A stretch of DNA of 64,000 bases, taken from Chloropicon primus (taxonomy: Eukaryota > Chlorophyta > Chloropicophyceae > Chloropicales > Chloropicaceae). Positions 9,796 to 19,764 of the stretch are shown in pieces; position 1 is the first letter of the stretch, and each line of letters starts with the position of its first letter. The stretch covers positions 434,001 to 498,000 of the forward strand of contig CP060762.1 in the NCBI GenBank assembly GCA_023205875.1. Reading direction: 5' to 3'. Below the pieces are notes generated by a model. It had not been told where the DNA came from, did no database searches, and saw nothing but the letters and a program-made list of their open reading frames with translations. The position numbers were made by a program, and so were the translations under genes.

Positions 9796-10906
9796 TCAAG
9801 AGGTGAGTTCCTTGATGATTTCTTCGACCTCCTCCACAGGGTACAGCCTGAAAGTCGGCTTGACGCTCGCGATGTCCACGTTGGTCGAGGTGATCTTCTC
9901 CTCCATGACTTGCTTGAGGGTCTCCACGGCCAGCTTCTCGGCCTCCTTGAACGTCATGTCAGGCTTGTACTTCTCCTTGAGAGTCGACTGGGCCACCTCC
10001 GCGGCGCTGCCTATGGCCTTGGCCTCGCACTTGATGTAAGTCCCGCTAGGGTCGGTGTGATAAAGTCTTGGACCCTCCACAGTGTCCCAGCCCGCCATCA
10101 GGAGGGCGACTCCGAAGGGGCGACTCATCCCCCCCGCGTCCTCGTCCCCGTCCTCACCGAACTTGAGAGACAGGTCGCAGATGCTCTGCGTGCAAGACTC
10201 CACCGGGAAGGCCTCGTTGTACGTGAACCTGTCCAAAGGAAAGGAGAGACGGAGAGACAAAGCCCGAAGAGTTTCCGCGTCAGCCAACCCCACACAATAT
10301 CTCCCAACAAAGGATCTCGACGCCGCTGCTGCCGCCGAAAGCTCCAACCTCGCAGAAATGAAGTGACTCCCAAAGCACAAGAGATCTCTCGTGTGCGCGA
10401 AGAGCAAGAGCAAGAGCAAGTGCTGCACCCTCGTCTCGCTTCTTACCTGTGGTTCTGGCATTCTACCCTGGCATGCTCGACGAGCGTTCTGGCATCCGAA
10501 GTCAGTCCACTCGTGGCGCAACCCAAGTGATCGTCTATCTCCATGATCTTCTCCACGCTCGAAGGTATCAGCAACGTGGACGTCAACCGCTTCTCGACCG
10601 CGAGGACGACCCCTTCACTCGTCCTGATCCCGATCGCAGTCGTTCCCAACTGTAACGCACGAAACACCGCAGGAGAACAACCAACCAAACAAGCCGATGG
10701 AAAGCAAAAAAAGAAAGAAAGTGAGTCGGTCTCGTCCTCGATCGGGATACCCATCTCGAAGAGAAGAGATCAACAAGGAAGGTGAGAGGTATGGGATGGC
10801 GCGTTGTTACCTTGATCGCTTCGATGGCATACTCCACTTGGAAGATGCGTCCTTCGGGGCTGAAGCAGTTCACGCCCCTGTCGTACTCGTTCCTTGTCAT
10901 AAACAT
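9796..10906 (-). CDS. PSMA5: 20S proteasome subunit alpha type-5
   Basis: Alpha-5 is one of the seven alpha subunits forming the outer rings and gate of the 20S proteasome. The exons in coding order are 10811-10906, 10447-10649 and 9796-10228, giving 243 residues (human PSMA5 has 241). The N terminus [20 protein letters not shown] and the following [11 protein letters not shown] segment match the alpha-subunit signature. Further matches are [45 protein letters not shown] and the family-specific [15 protein letters not shown]. Introns are 161 and 218 bp with GTAACA...ACAG and GTAAGA...ACAG ends. A GA tract lies directly upstream of the ATG (10917-10940), probably in the 5' leader. Confidence 0.96.
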
Positions 10907-10913
10907 CGCGCCT

Positions 10914-10916
<3 letters not shown>

Positions 10917-10940
<24 letters not shown>
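10917..10940 (-). promoter_or_regulatory. GA tract in the PSMA5 5' leader
   Basis: A perfect (CT)n run on the plus strand reads as (GA)n on the coding strand, ending 11 bp before the PSMA5 ATG. Similar GA runs precede the ATGs of the aspartate aminotransferase (34316-34340) and RRP1 (56787-56808) genes. GAGA-type elements and purine-rich leaders are known promoter features in plants; function here is inference. Confidence 0.4.
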
Positions 10941-10944
<4 letters not shown>

Positions 10945-10970
10945 CCTAAATCAAGGATCAACAATCAACA

Positions 10971-11441
10971 TCTTTGGCTGCTGCCTGGCTGGCCCACAAC
11001 AGGGGAGAGGCTTGGAGGCTACCAAGGTGGGGGAACTTGGATCATATCGCGTGTGACGGCTTGATCTTGATCTTCAGGTCGTCCTTGTTCCTTGTTCCTT
11101 GTTCCTTGTCCGGTATCTGCTTCAATCTTACCAACCTAGAGGCATCAACAACTTTGGCTGCTGCCTGGCTGGCCCACAACAGGGGAGAGGCTTGGAGGCT
11201 ACCAAGGTGGGAGAACTTGGATCACATCGCGTGTGACGGCTTGATCTTGATCTTCAGGTCGTCCTTGTTCCTTGTTCCTTGTCCGGTATCTGCTTCAATC
11301 TTACCAACCTAGAGGCATCAACAACTTTGGCTGCTGCCTGGCTGGCCCACAACAGGGGAGAGGCTTGGAGGCTACCAAGGTGGGAGAACTTGGATCACAT
11401 CGCGTGTGACGGCTTGATCTTGATCTTCAGGTCGTTTTTGT
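10971..11441. repeat. Tandem duplication, ~180-bp unit, 2.6 copies
   Basis: The segment starting CTTTGGCTGCTGCCTGGC recurs at 10972, 11152 and 11325. The periods are 180 and 173 bp; the 7-bp difference is one lost CTTGTTC subunit in the internal run. Copies differ by only a few bases. The array fills most of the divergent promoter region between PSMA5 (minus) and the multi-CH gene (plus). Open frames across it follow from the repeat and are not genes. Confidence 0.92.
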
Positions 11442-11689
11442 TCCTTGCTTCTGCTTGTGTCTTGGGCACAAATCAAACGAGGGGGATCAACACATCAACA
11501 GGGTGCTTGGACAGCAGGCAGACAAAGACACTGTTGCGCTGCACAATGGATGGCTGCAGGGGGTGGCGGTGAAGGAAGAGGAGACCAGCTCGATTAAGAA
11601 AGGGATCCTGTCTTGAACTCTGGATACGGGTTCAGCCATCGCAGCGTCTCTGCTTCAATCTCCTCGCAAAGTTTGAGATCTTGAAAGGG

Positions 11690-14281
11690 ATGACCCAGGA
11701 GGATATGGACTGGAAAGCGGTGGTGGTGCACTTGGTGTCCTCGACGGGCCTCGAGGAGTGCCAGGGCGTGAGGGGGGTGAAAGATCTGAGGGACTGCGTC
11801 GCTTTGTGTGCGATTTGCGAGCAGCTGATGGTGCAGCTGAACCTGATCACGCTGCCAGAGCTTCACGAGCTCAGACAGCACGACAACATCAAATCCCAGG
11901 AGAGGCTCAAGCTGTACCTCGAAGTCTTCGAGTCCGATGCAGGTTTCGTGCCCGGCGTGGACTGCAAGTCGACGGTTACGTCCATCGCTAGAGGTGGAAG
12001 CGAAGAGGAGCTGATGGATCTGTTCGCTTGGATATTCGAGAAGTACTCGCCACAAGAGGAGGGGGAGCCTTGCAACGCCCAGCTCCAGGGCAGGGAGAGG
12101 AGGCAGGGCGTCCTTTCAGAAGCGTCTAGCAAGGCGAATCGTATGGAAGGCCATGACGTGGACCAGGCAAGTGCCGGGGGAGGTACGGACAAAGCCTACG
12201 CGACGGTCTCGCTCGGCCTGGACCTCGGGGAGATGAAAGTGCAGGTCGAGGATGAGAATCAGCGCCAGGACACCTCTCCAAAGCGGGGACCACCTCTTGA
12301 GGTGAGCCTGAAGCTGGAGAGCATCACGGAAGACCCCGACCTGAGATTGGCGATGTACCCCGTTGAGAATGAGAACGAGCGCTTGAAGTACCTCATCGGT
12401 GGCTCAATGTCCCCTCAGGCTCTCAGCGGGAATGAAGGGTCTGCCGAGGAGGCCCAAAGCCTTGCGCTGATTCCTTGGACGAGGAGCGAGCTCACCGAGC
12501 AGACTTGGAGAATGACCGAAGCCAGCGAGTTGAGCAAAGCGCTCGGGTTCCACCTCCAGGAAGGAAACAGCAGGGCCCTGCAGAAGCACTTGACCTCGTG
12601 GATGAGAAGGCTCGATGTTCTCAGGGAAGAGAAGGAGGGGCCCATCTGCGACACCACGCAGTTCAGGGACGGCGTGATTATTTGCAGACTGATTCAGCAG
12701 ATCACAGGCAAGAGAGTCCTCGGTGGGATACAAAGCGACGCGAACAAGTTTGAATCCGTCTCGAACCTCGGAAGGGGCTTTCAATCGCTTTGGTCCTTCC
12801 TTTTGCACCACAAGCTCGAGGCCTTCAGACGCGACTTTGAGTACTACCCGGAGAGCATCGTCAAGGGAAACGAGAGGGACATCTGGTCCTGCCTGCACTT
12901 TCTGTACAAGCTGTACCTGCATCATTCCAAGGGGGGAGGTGTGGGGAGCCCCTCGGCGGCCACCGCCAAGACGACTTCCAACATCCCACAAAACTTGGTG
13001 ACCTTTCAGTCCATCTTTGACAGGATCTACAACTCGAACCAGGGTGAACTGGAGCGGATCACGAGCGCGTGGCTAGAGAGCATGCCGCTCATCCCGACCG
13101 ATGCGTGCGAGAAGAACGAAAAGGACTTGAGGAGCGGGTCCATGCTGTGCCAGTTGGTCACATTGTACGAGCCCCACTGCTTGTACTCCTCGCCGATCCT
13201 CGATCCTGCGAGGTATCACGAAACTTTTGCGCGCGACAATGCTTGCATCGCTTTGATTGCTTTGGAACAAATTCTGACGGGCAAGATAGGCAAGAGCCAC
13301 ACCGGGAAACTCGTCAGCAGCTTCACGGCAGAAAAGATCGCAGCAGGGGACGTGCCGACGATTCTGAAGGCTGTTGCTTCGATCAAATTGTGCTTTGAAT
13401 GGCGCGACGGAACGTTCAAGAGCAGCTCCTTCTTCGTTCCTTCAGTCAAAGGGCCGGTCATCACCGAGAGCAAGACAGCAACATCAGAAACGGAGAGAAA
13501 GATGGTGAGCTGGATCGTCAAGGACATGGAGCTCGTGCCCAAGCACTCGAAACTGGCGAAGAGCTTCGGCAACATCCTCAAGGGATTGGTGAAGACGACC
13601 TTGTTCGTAAGCCTGGCCGAGAAGGCCCTGAAGAAGCAGCTCTTTCAACTCATAACAGAGACAGCGGACTCCAAGAGCATCAAGGAAGAGAGCACAAGAA
13701 AAGTGTTGAGGAGTCTTGGGAGGGTCCCCCAGCTCTCGAAATATCTCACCCTTTCGTTGCAACCAAAGCTTCTAGCAGGAGACAAGGAAGTCTGGTTGAA
13801 TTTGCTTCAAGGGATTCAAGCGTACCACACGACCTTGAAGAACAGGAAGCAAAACAGGGCTGCGGCCTACACGAGGCTTGGGCAGAGAATCAGGCCCGAG
13901 AGCACCAAGGTCGATACCAGCATCGGGCTGGGCGTTACGAATAGGGCGTTCCAAAACTTGTTTGTTTGGATCAAATCAAAAATATATGTGCCGAAGACGG
14001 TGACTATTTCAGACTTTTTCAGGGACGGCCGGCAGATCGCTCGACTCTTGCAATTGGTAGAGAGGAGGCCCCTGCGGGGCATCGATTTCAGCCCCACGTC
14101 CTATAGCTCGATTGTGAACAATCTGGACATCATTCTCAAGTTTCTGCGTCTTCAGGGCGTTGAGACAACGGAGTACTCCGTCCATCAAATTGCGAGTGGC
14201 GACGAGGAAATGATCTGCCACCTGTTGTGTAAGATCAAAGAGTGGCACCTGCAAAAGGGCGGGCCACAACAACGGCGGTGA
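11690..14281 (+). CDS. Protein with several calponin-homology-like modules
   Basis: This 863-residue single-exon protein looks like a cytoskeletal (actin- or microtubule-binding) protein. At least three segments fit CH-domain helices with the expected LxDGxxIxxLI-type core. One is about residues 305-410 (TTQFRDGVIICRLIQQITGK then NEFESV-like spacing and ESIVKGNERDIWSCLHFLYK). One is at about 445-580 (NEKDLRSGSMLCQLVTLYEP, then EKIAAGDVPTILKAVASIKL). The C-terminal one is at about 745-860 (ISDFFRDGRQIARLLQLVE, VHQIASGDEEMICHLLCKIK). The N-terminal ~130 residues (DLRDCVALCAICEQLMVQLN) are a fourth, weaker match. The recurrent 'VKGNERDI / IAAGDVPTI / IASGDEEMI' helices are the conserved final-helix entry of CH domains. 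I cannot assign an orthologue; fimbrin and spectrin architectures do not fit. The start is the first in-frame ATG. Confidence 0.6.
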   Translation: MTQEDMDWKAVVVHLVSSTGLEECQGVRGVKDLRDCVALCAICEQLMVQLNLITLPELHELRQHDNIKSQERLKLYLEVFESDAGFVPGVDCKSTVTSIARGGSEEELMDLFAWIFEKYSPQEEGEPCNAQLQGRERRQGVLSEASSKANRMEGHDVDQASAGGGTDKAYATVSLGLDLGEMKVQVEDENQRQDTSPKRGPPLEVSLKLESITEDPDLRLAMYPVENENERLKYLIGGSMSPQALSGNEGSAEEAQSLALIPWTRSELTEQTWRMTEASELSKALGFHLQEGNSRALQKHLTSWMRRLDVLREEKEGPICDTTQFRDGVIICRLIQQITGKRVLGGIQSDANKFESVSNLGRGFQSLWSFLLHHKLEAFRRDFEYYPESIVKGNERDIWSCLHFLYKLYLHHSKGGGVGSPSAATAKTTSNIPQNLVTFQSIFDRIYNSNQGELERITSAWLESMPLIPTDACEKNEKDLRSGSMLCQLVTLYEPHCLYSSPILDPARYHETFARDNACIALIALEQILTGKIGKSHTGKLVSSFTAEKIAAGDVPTILKAVASIKLCFEWRDGTFKSSSFFVPSVKGPVITESKTATSETERKMVSWIVKDMELVPKHSKLAKSFGNILKGLVKTTLFVSLAEKALKKQLFQLITETADSKSIKEESTRKVLRSLGRVPQLSKYLTLSLQPKLLAGDKEVWLNLLQGIQAYHTTLKNRKQNRAAAYTRLGQRIRPESTKVDTSIGLGVTNRAFQNLFVWIKSKIYVPKTVTISDFFRDGRQIARLLQLVERRPLRGIDFSPTSYSSIVNNLDIILKFLRLQGVETTEYSVHQIASGDEEMICHLLCKIKEWHLQKGGPQQRR

Positions 14282-14367
14282 AGCAAGTATATACATATAT
14301 ACGTATTTTCGATCATAATAAAACAATTAATAATTGAAACAAGTTGTTGTACACACTGATGTTGTTG

Positions 14368-17076
14368 TTACCTGAAATATTTTTCCAACCTCCTCCTCGC
14401 GTTTTTCATCTCACGCTGCACCAGCTTCGTATCTGCTTCCGGAACTTTCAGCTCAGGAAACAAGCTCGCGATATCGCCAAACACGTAGTCAAAATGTTCC
14501 TTTGTCATGCAAGAGAACAAAGTTTCGCTGCACTGCCCCAGCGTTCCGGCGAGTATGTGGACATACCTAGGACAAGCATCGTTCAATGGCGGCATGCCGC
14601 CGATGTTCTCGCACCCAAGGTTCTCGACAGCAGTGAAGCTTTCCAGGTGCTGCGTTCCAGTCAGCAACTTCATCTTCATTTCTAGCCTCAGCGTCCGAAG
14701 GATGAAGCCAATCTTCATCTTTAACTTGGTGACCAGCTCCAAGAGGCCGTCGAGGGAATAGGCCTCGCTGCTGATGACACTGCTCATAAATTCCTCGACG
14801 GCCGATACCAAGTAATACATATTGGATGCCTTGCATGACATGGTGGCGAGCCTGTTGGTACTCGAGTAAAGGTTTTCTGATGAAATGGGTCTCAGCTTCT
14901 GCAGCTCTTGCAGCAGGAAAAGCTCTGGACGAGTGCTGTCGTCCAAATCAATGGTCTTGGAGTCTTTGGAATCCTCAAGGAGAAAGTAATCCGCGGACAA
15001 GAAGGTCAAAGCTTGCGACTCCTGAGACATGATTTTGCAGATGCTAGCATTGGACGCAAGCTTGCTGGACAGGGCCCCTCCAATGGCCTCGTCCCACTTC
15101 CCAGCGAGCGAAAGAAAGTTCACCAGCATGGCTTCCATGATGGCCGAGAAGTGGGACGTATAAACCGGGAAAACTTTCTCGAATTCCACGAGCTGCTGCA
15201 CAGCGCTCACGAAAGGTTTTGCCTCATCTATGCTGAACCCCCCAGTGAAGCTACCCGTGAAGCTCCCCGTGAAGCTCGAGCTGTTCACGTCTCTGGAATA
15301 GTTTCGCTTGTGGGCCAGCGCGCCGCTTCCGTTGAACCCGAGGGTCGAAGGAGCGGACTTCAAATTGTTGATGCAGTCATTCTTCACAGTCGGCACCAGA
15401 TCCTCGAGGATGTGGTCCTCAAGGAAGTTCATTATTCTGCTGGAGACAGCCTTCTGCTCTTCTGAGCCCTCCGTTTTTGACTTTGAAGCCAAGGAGATCT
15501 TCTTCTCGACGTGACTGATCAGGCCCTGGATCGGGCCGTAAAGCCCCACGAGGAGGTAGATCCCGTGAAGTTCCCTGCCCACGGATGAATTGACGGCTTG
15601 GTGGTACCCGGGCTTGGCCTGGTGGTTCGTTTTTGACGTCGAACCGTTCTGCTGCTTGCTTTCCTTGGCTTTCTCGCTGGTCTTCTTCTTTGCGGCTTGG
15701 ATTGAGAACGTGAACTTCAGCGTGTTGCCCCCTGTGGTGTTCACGATTGATCTTTTCCTGCCCGCCTTCAATTCATTGGCGATCCTCTTTTCCCTCTGTG
15801 CATTGATCGGCGACTGCAAGCGCATCAGAACGGAAACAAGCGCGATGCACTCCTCCTGGATGTTAGACCAGATCTCTCGAAGGAAAGCCTCTAGTTTGCC
15901 CAGACCAACTTCATCTTTGGAGCTGTCCGCCTCGCTCCCCTTCGCGGTTTTCACGAGCTCGACGTGGTTGTCAAATAGCTTTGCCAGCTGCTTGCACATT
16001 GCGCCAGTGTGCTTGTTTACGTACTTGACCAGGTTGGTGTCACACAGCACGATCTTTGTACTCATTCTTGGAGAGCCGACCGCAGGGCCGTGGCTTTCGG
16101 TCTCGTAGGGCTCCAAATCTTTCCAAAAGTCTCTCAGCCACTTCTGAAGCCTCCCTTGGAAGTCCTTGAGTATCACCTTGCTGAATGTGTCCTCCCCATT
16201 TTCCAACTTGAGCATGCAAGAGGCCAGCCTCTTCAAATAGTCCTCGCCCCCATCCTCGCGCGATTGGATCGAAAGGGTTCGAGCTCGTGGCTTGCTGGCC
16301 TCTTCCCTCAGGCTCGAAACCTGGCCCTCCTTGTGGTAAAGGCACTCTTGCATCTGCCGCAGAATTCTTGTCTTTACCATGGTCTTCTTCCCAAGTATGC
16401 TCTCCTTCAAATCGCACAGCGCCCTCACTTGCTGCAGCTCCTCGCTCTCGTCAAGCTTGGCCAACGCAAAGGACAGAAGGTCCACACCTCTCTCGTAGAC
16501 GTCCATTCCATGCCACTCATCCCCCTCCAGCAACCCGTTCTCGTCCCCCACTCCGTCCTTCACCCCTGACTTTGTGCCCTCCGCTTCCCGCGCGTTGCCG
16601 CCCTCACCGCTGCCCTGCCCCGTCTCCACAATCCCGAAGAGAGCATCCACCTTGTTCGGCACGTGGGCTATCTTCTCAATGTCGTCCAGAATAATCAGAG
16701 TGTGCCTCAAAGCGTTGCTCCTCTGCCAGTGGTTCCTCAACTGAGTCGTCCTCGTTCCCAGCTGCTGCTTCAGCGCGTGAAGCGAAGTCCTAATACTTTT
16801 GCTCTGGGTCTGAGCCTCCGTGAACAGCCTCAATATCTCACTGTAATTGTGGATCGACTTGTTGAACCCTCCATGGTAACCCTTCACGATGTCGTCCACC
16901 AACCTCTCCACCCTCTCCTGCCTCTCCCTCAGTTCCCCAAGAGCCTGTGAAGGGTCGAGCGTTCTCAATATCTCCACCACGTGAGGCAACGACTCGAAGG
17001 TTCCTTGATCCTTGAACTCCTCCGGCAAACTCTCCAGTTCCCTCTCCACCTCCCTCCAGTCCACTGCACGACGCAT
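14368..17076 (-). CDS. SEC8: Exocyst complex component SEC8 (EXOC4)
   Basis: SEC8 is a subunit of the octameric exocyst that tethers secretory vesicles to the plasma membrane. The protein has 902 residues in one exon. The N terminus contains the family signature FESLPHVVEILRTLD, then DIVKGYHGGFNKSIHNYSEI, the LGTRTTQLRNHWQRSNALRH block and LDDIEKIAHVPNKVD, which align in order with plant SEC8. A long helical rod follows with a low-complexity Lys/Ser insert (around KKKTSEKAKESKQQNGSTSK). The ATG at 17076 (MRRAVDWREVERELES) is chosen because the homology begins there; the open frame continues upstream without similarity. Only 86 bp of A/T-rich sequence with a poly(A)-like AATAAAA separates its stop from that of the multi-CH gene. 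Confidence 0.9.
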   Translation of the reverse strand: MRRAVDWREVERELESLPEEFKDQGTFESLPHVVEILRTLDPSQALGELRERQERVERLVDDIVKGYHGGFNKSIHNYSEILRLFTEAQTQSKSIRTSLHALKQQLGTRTTQLRNHWQRSNALRHTLIILDDIEKIAHVPNKVDALFGIVETGQGSGEGGNAREAEGTKSGVKDGVGDENGLLEGDEWHGMDVYERGVDLLSFALAKLDESEELQQVRALCDLKESILGKKTMVKTRILRQMQECLYHKEGQVSSLREEASKPRARTLSIQSREDGGEDYLKRLASCMLKLENGEDTFSKVILKDFQGRLQKWLRDFWKDLEPYETESHGPAVGSPRMSTKIVLCDTNLVKYVNKHTGAMCKQLAKLFDNHVELVKTAKGSEADSSKDEVGLGKLEAFLREIWSNIQEECIALVSVLMRLQSPINAQREKRIANELKAGRKRSIVNTTGGNTLKFTFSIQAAKKKTSEKAKESKQQNGSTSKTNHQAKPGYHQAVNSSVGRELHGIYLLVGLYGPIQGLISHVEKKISLASKSKTEGSEEQKAVSSRIMNFLEDHILEDLVPTVKNDCINNLKSAPSTLGFNGSGALAHKRNYSRDVNSSSFTGSFTGSFTGGFSIDEAKPFVSAVQQLVEFEKVFPVYTSHFSAIMEAMLVNFLSLAGKWDEAIGGALSSKLASNASICKIMSQESQALTFLSADYFLLEDSKDSKTIDLDDSTRPELFLLQELQKLRPISSENLYSSTNRLATMSCKASNMYYLVSAVEEFMSSVISSEAYSLDGLLELVTKLKMKIGFILRTLRLEMKMKLLTGTQHLESFTAVENLGCENIGGMPPLNDACPRYVHILAGTLGQCSETLFSCMTKEHFDYVFGDIASLFPELKVPEADTKLVQREMKNARRRLEKYFR

Positions 17077-17165
17077 CCCAACAAAACCCTCTCCCCTCTC
17101 CTCTCTCCTTAATCCTCCCTCCACCAAGGCCAAGGAATCCTCTCCTTTGCTCGCTCCTCTGTGAA

Positions 17166-17200
17166 CCAAATCCTTCGAGCGACGGCTCTTTCGAAAGAGG
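17166..17200 (-). promoter_or_regulatory. CTTTCG promoter box upstream of SEC8
   Basis: On the minus strand: CCTCTTTCGAAAGAG, then CCGTCGCTCGAAGGATTTGG. This is the longest version of the box, about 90-125 bp before the SEC8 ATG and in the same orientation. Confidence 0.6.
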
Positions 17201-17358
17201 AGGAAGACGCGAGGGCGAAGGGAATGAATTCGTTCAACAAACCTTTCCTTTCCAACGACGCCACCCCTCGCTCGCAACCTCTCGCCGCCCCTGATCGATC
17301 GATCTTCGCGCTCTTTCTCCTCTCCTTTTTGGGGAGAGCAATCGATCGATCGATCGAA

Positions 17359-17672
17359 GAGGCGCACAAAGGTGAGTTTCAGGACGACGTGGAGCACGAG
17401 GGGGAGGACGGGACGAGGGGGAGGTCTAGGAGCGGAACCTTTACGTCTCGGGCTTTCCAACGACCTCTCTCTCGAAAGGAACGACGCACGGATGAGGATG
17501 AAAGACGCTGAAACGATCGATTTTCTTTCTGGGTTTGTTTGTTGTTTGGTGCTGGGATTGGGATGCCAGGTGAGTTCGCGGAGGGGAGCGAGAGGGAGGA
17601 GGGAGACCACCGAGGGGATGACTGTTCTCGTCATCGCGTGATCTTTCGTTCGAGCCGTCGGTGGACAGAATG
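17359..17672 (+). repeat. Dispersed promoter cassette, copy 2 (long form)
   Basis: This ~314-bp segment is the reverse complement of 27148-27462; its first ~179 bp also match 4215-4393. It contains two perfect 5'-splice-like sites in plus orientation, AAAGGTGAGTTTC and CCAGGTGAGTTCGC, and ends in the promoter box 17641-17670. The GT29 gene begins 108 bp later. It lies in the divergent gap between SEC8 and GT29. Confidence 0.88.
17641..17670 (+). promoter_or_regulatory. CTTTCG promoter box upstream of the first GT29 gene
   Basis: The sequence ATCTTTCGTTCGAGCCGTCG is followed by GTGGACAGAA. It differs at two or three positions from the box upstream of gyrase A (27134-27170), consistent with both belonging to the same dispersed cassette. 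An ATG at 17670 opens a 17-codon upstream ORF before the GT29 start. Confidence 0.6.
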
Positions 17673-17779
17673 TGCGTTCATCTCGAGGGTATGATGTCAA
17701 GCCTCCTGGCATTGCAGGCTTGAGCGGACCAGGGCTCACAGACACGAAGCAGGTCGAGAATTCTCGTCCTGGACTCACC

Positions 17780-19365
17780 ATGGTGGAGGGATGCCCGAGG
17801 TGGAGCCGGTATATGGGCGGACTGTGCCTTTGGGTTGTCCTCACAGCTCTATTCGGTTTCTGCTCGCCCATCCAAGGAGTGGGGGTGCAGGACAGGTCTT
17901 TGCTCGTCGGCATGGAGTCGTTCAGGGGTTTGCCCGAGGGACCCAGGCGTCTTCCCCTGCCCGCGAACAGTCGGAGCAGTCCACAAGGCCGGATGAGGGA
18001 TATGAACCGGAGAAGAGGGTCCCCAAGGCTTGCGATGAAACGAAGAGACGAAGGGAGGAGGAGGTCAAGCCTCCGAGAGTCGTCAAGGAGAAGGGAAGCC
18101 GCTAAGTTGAGGTTCAAAGAAGCCTCTCAGGTGAGAAAAGCCAAGATGGCTGCGCATGAGCAGAGCGTAACGAGGATTCTCCCGGCCGACTGGCGACCGC
18201 ACATCAGGCCCGATATCGATATCGTGATGAGCAAGAAAGGTCTCGAACCAGATTTTGAAACCAAGGGGGGCGGCGAGGAGAAGCTGAACCGATATAATCA
18301 GCCGTACCTGGACCTCGAGGTGAAGACTCACAGTGCCACAAGGAACATCGAGCTCGAGACCGCCTTCCTCCCGTACATGCCCGATGGGGACATTGGAGGT
18401 GACAAGGAGAACCGCACTCGAATCAAAACCTGTGCTTTGGTTGGAAATGGAGGCACGCTCTATGGATCAGGGAAAGGAAAAGACATCGACGGCCACGACG
18501 CCGTCTTTCGCATCAATTACGCTCCCGTTATTGGGTTCGAGGAGGACGTGGGGAATAAAACGACGTTTGACATCGTGAACAAGCAGGCGTGCATGGCGCT
18601 CACAAGCGGACTGAGCACGTTCAGGCGTCCGAAAAGCACGCTGATCTTGTGGGAAGCACACAGCCGCGTCATTCGAAATAGGGTGTACCTCAAGTTGGTC
18701 GAAACGGATACGACACGGGAAGAAAAGATCTGGCTGCTGAGCCCATCAGTAGTCACGCTGTCCAGAATGATTTGGCTCACGATGAAGAGAGACATCGAAA
18801 GAGACATCGATACGGTGAGGAAGGACTTGGGGCAGAGAGTGGCCGTTGATCGCGAGCGATACACTCCTTTCGTCATTCAGAAAGCAACAAAGCTCGGTCC
18901 GACCTTCGAGGGCCACAAGATGTTCTCCTTTCACATTAAGCCAATGACGGGAATGGTCAGCCTGTTCTTCGCCCTGCAAGTGTGCGAAACCCTTGACCTG
19001 TACGGCTTCGAGGCCATCACCACCAACATCAACAGGCGTTATCACTACTTTGGTAAGAATCTTCATCGAATCGAGTGGGTCATGTGAGCAAAGAACGTGA
19101 ACGAGCAAAAACCTTTGCGCTCATTGTTGTACTGACCACTCTATCCTCGTTATTTGCAGACGAAGTCGAAGGCTTTATGCACCGTCATTCGTTCGACTTG
19201 GCGCTGGAGGTATTCGAGAGAATATCCCAAGTCATTCCCGTAAGGATCCACACAAGCACAAGCGCTCACAGATCCTTCGTGGATCAACCGGCAGAGGTGA
19301 CCGAGACAACTACTGAAACTACTGAAACTACTGAGAAAGTCTCAGGCTCGTCCTCGTTTTTGTAA
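17780..19365 (+). CDS. Sialyltransferase-like glycosyltransferase, family GT29 (first copy)
   Basis: GT29 enzymes transfer a nonulosonic acid from a CMP-sugar in the Golgi. The exons are 17780-19052 and 19160-19365, giving 492 residues. A signal anchor ([17 protein letters not shown], about 13-30) and a basic stem up to about residue 200 precede the catalytic domain. Sialylmotif L is at about 218-270 ([20 protein letters not shown], then [20 protein letters not shown]). Motif S is at about 386-410 ([20 protein letters not shown], then LYGF). Motif III is YHYFDE, created by the 107-bp intron splice, followed by a VS-like [10 protein letters not shown]. The His-Glu spacing in that last motif is longer than the classical H-x4-E. 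The acceptor sugar and whether the donor is CMP-Neu5Ac, CMP-Kdn or CMP-Kdo cannot be inferred. A Thr/Glu-rich tail ends the protein. Confidence 0.88.
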
Positions 19366-19565
19366 TCATGGAAAATATACTAAGACTCCAAACTCTTGTC
19401 CCTTTCGTGCAATACGATGGACCAACCTCTCCTCCTCCTCGTGATCCAAAACACACTCCTGTCCAAACACAAGCACACACCTCCAGTCGCTCCCAGCTTT
19501 GGACTGCGTTACATTGCTCACTCGTGTCACAGCTTGCTCTGGGGATGGAGCTCGAGAGGAAAGGC

Positions 19566-19764
19566 AAAGGTGGCACCTTTGCCGAGGTTCGAGCGTCCTG
19601 CAACGCTGGAGTGATCATGGAACGAGTGTTTGGGGACACGACTTGAAGAAAGGTCCAGCAATATGGTCCCTCCGCGCGTGAGACCCAAAGCAGCGAGGAG
19701 GTGGCTCCTCCTGGCTGCTTTGGTGCTGGTCGCTGGCTCGAGCTGGTGGGCCACCTCGGCAGAG
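19566..19764 (+). repeat. Leader duplication, copy A (CK2 gene 5' end)
   Basis: These 199 bp are nearly identical to 21283-21481; I count two mismatches by eye. The unit spans upstream sequence, a 9-codon uORF (ATG at 19617, stop at 19644-19646), the start codon at 19663 and 34 codons of signal-anchor sequence. The two copies diverge abruptly after the Ala-Glu codons that end the leader. Confidence 0.93.
19617..19646 (+). promoter_or_regulatory. Upstream ORF in the duplicated leader (CK2 gene)
   Basis: ATG followed by eight codons (MERVFGDTT) and TGA, ending 16 bp before the main ATG. An identical uORF exists at 21334-21363 before the second GT29 gene. Short uORFs this close to the start often lower translation; that role is inference. 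Confidence 0.45.

Noticed and set aside
10974-11572. Open frames encoding a repeated LAAAWLAHNRGEAW-type protein
   Set aside because: They are translations of the tandem DNA repeat; the 173-bp period is not a multiple of three, so the repeat is not kept in frame as a protein repeat.
17077-18117. Upstream extension of the SEC8 frame by 347 codons
   Set aside because: SEC8 similarity begins at the ATG at 17076; the extension runs through the promoter box, the dispersed cassette and the divergent GT29 gene.
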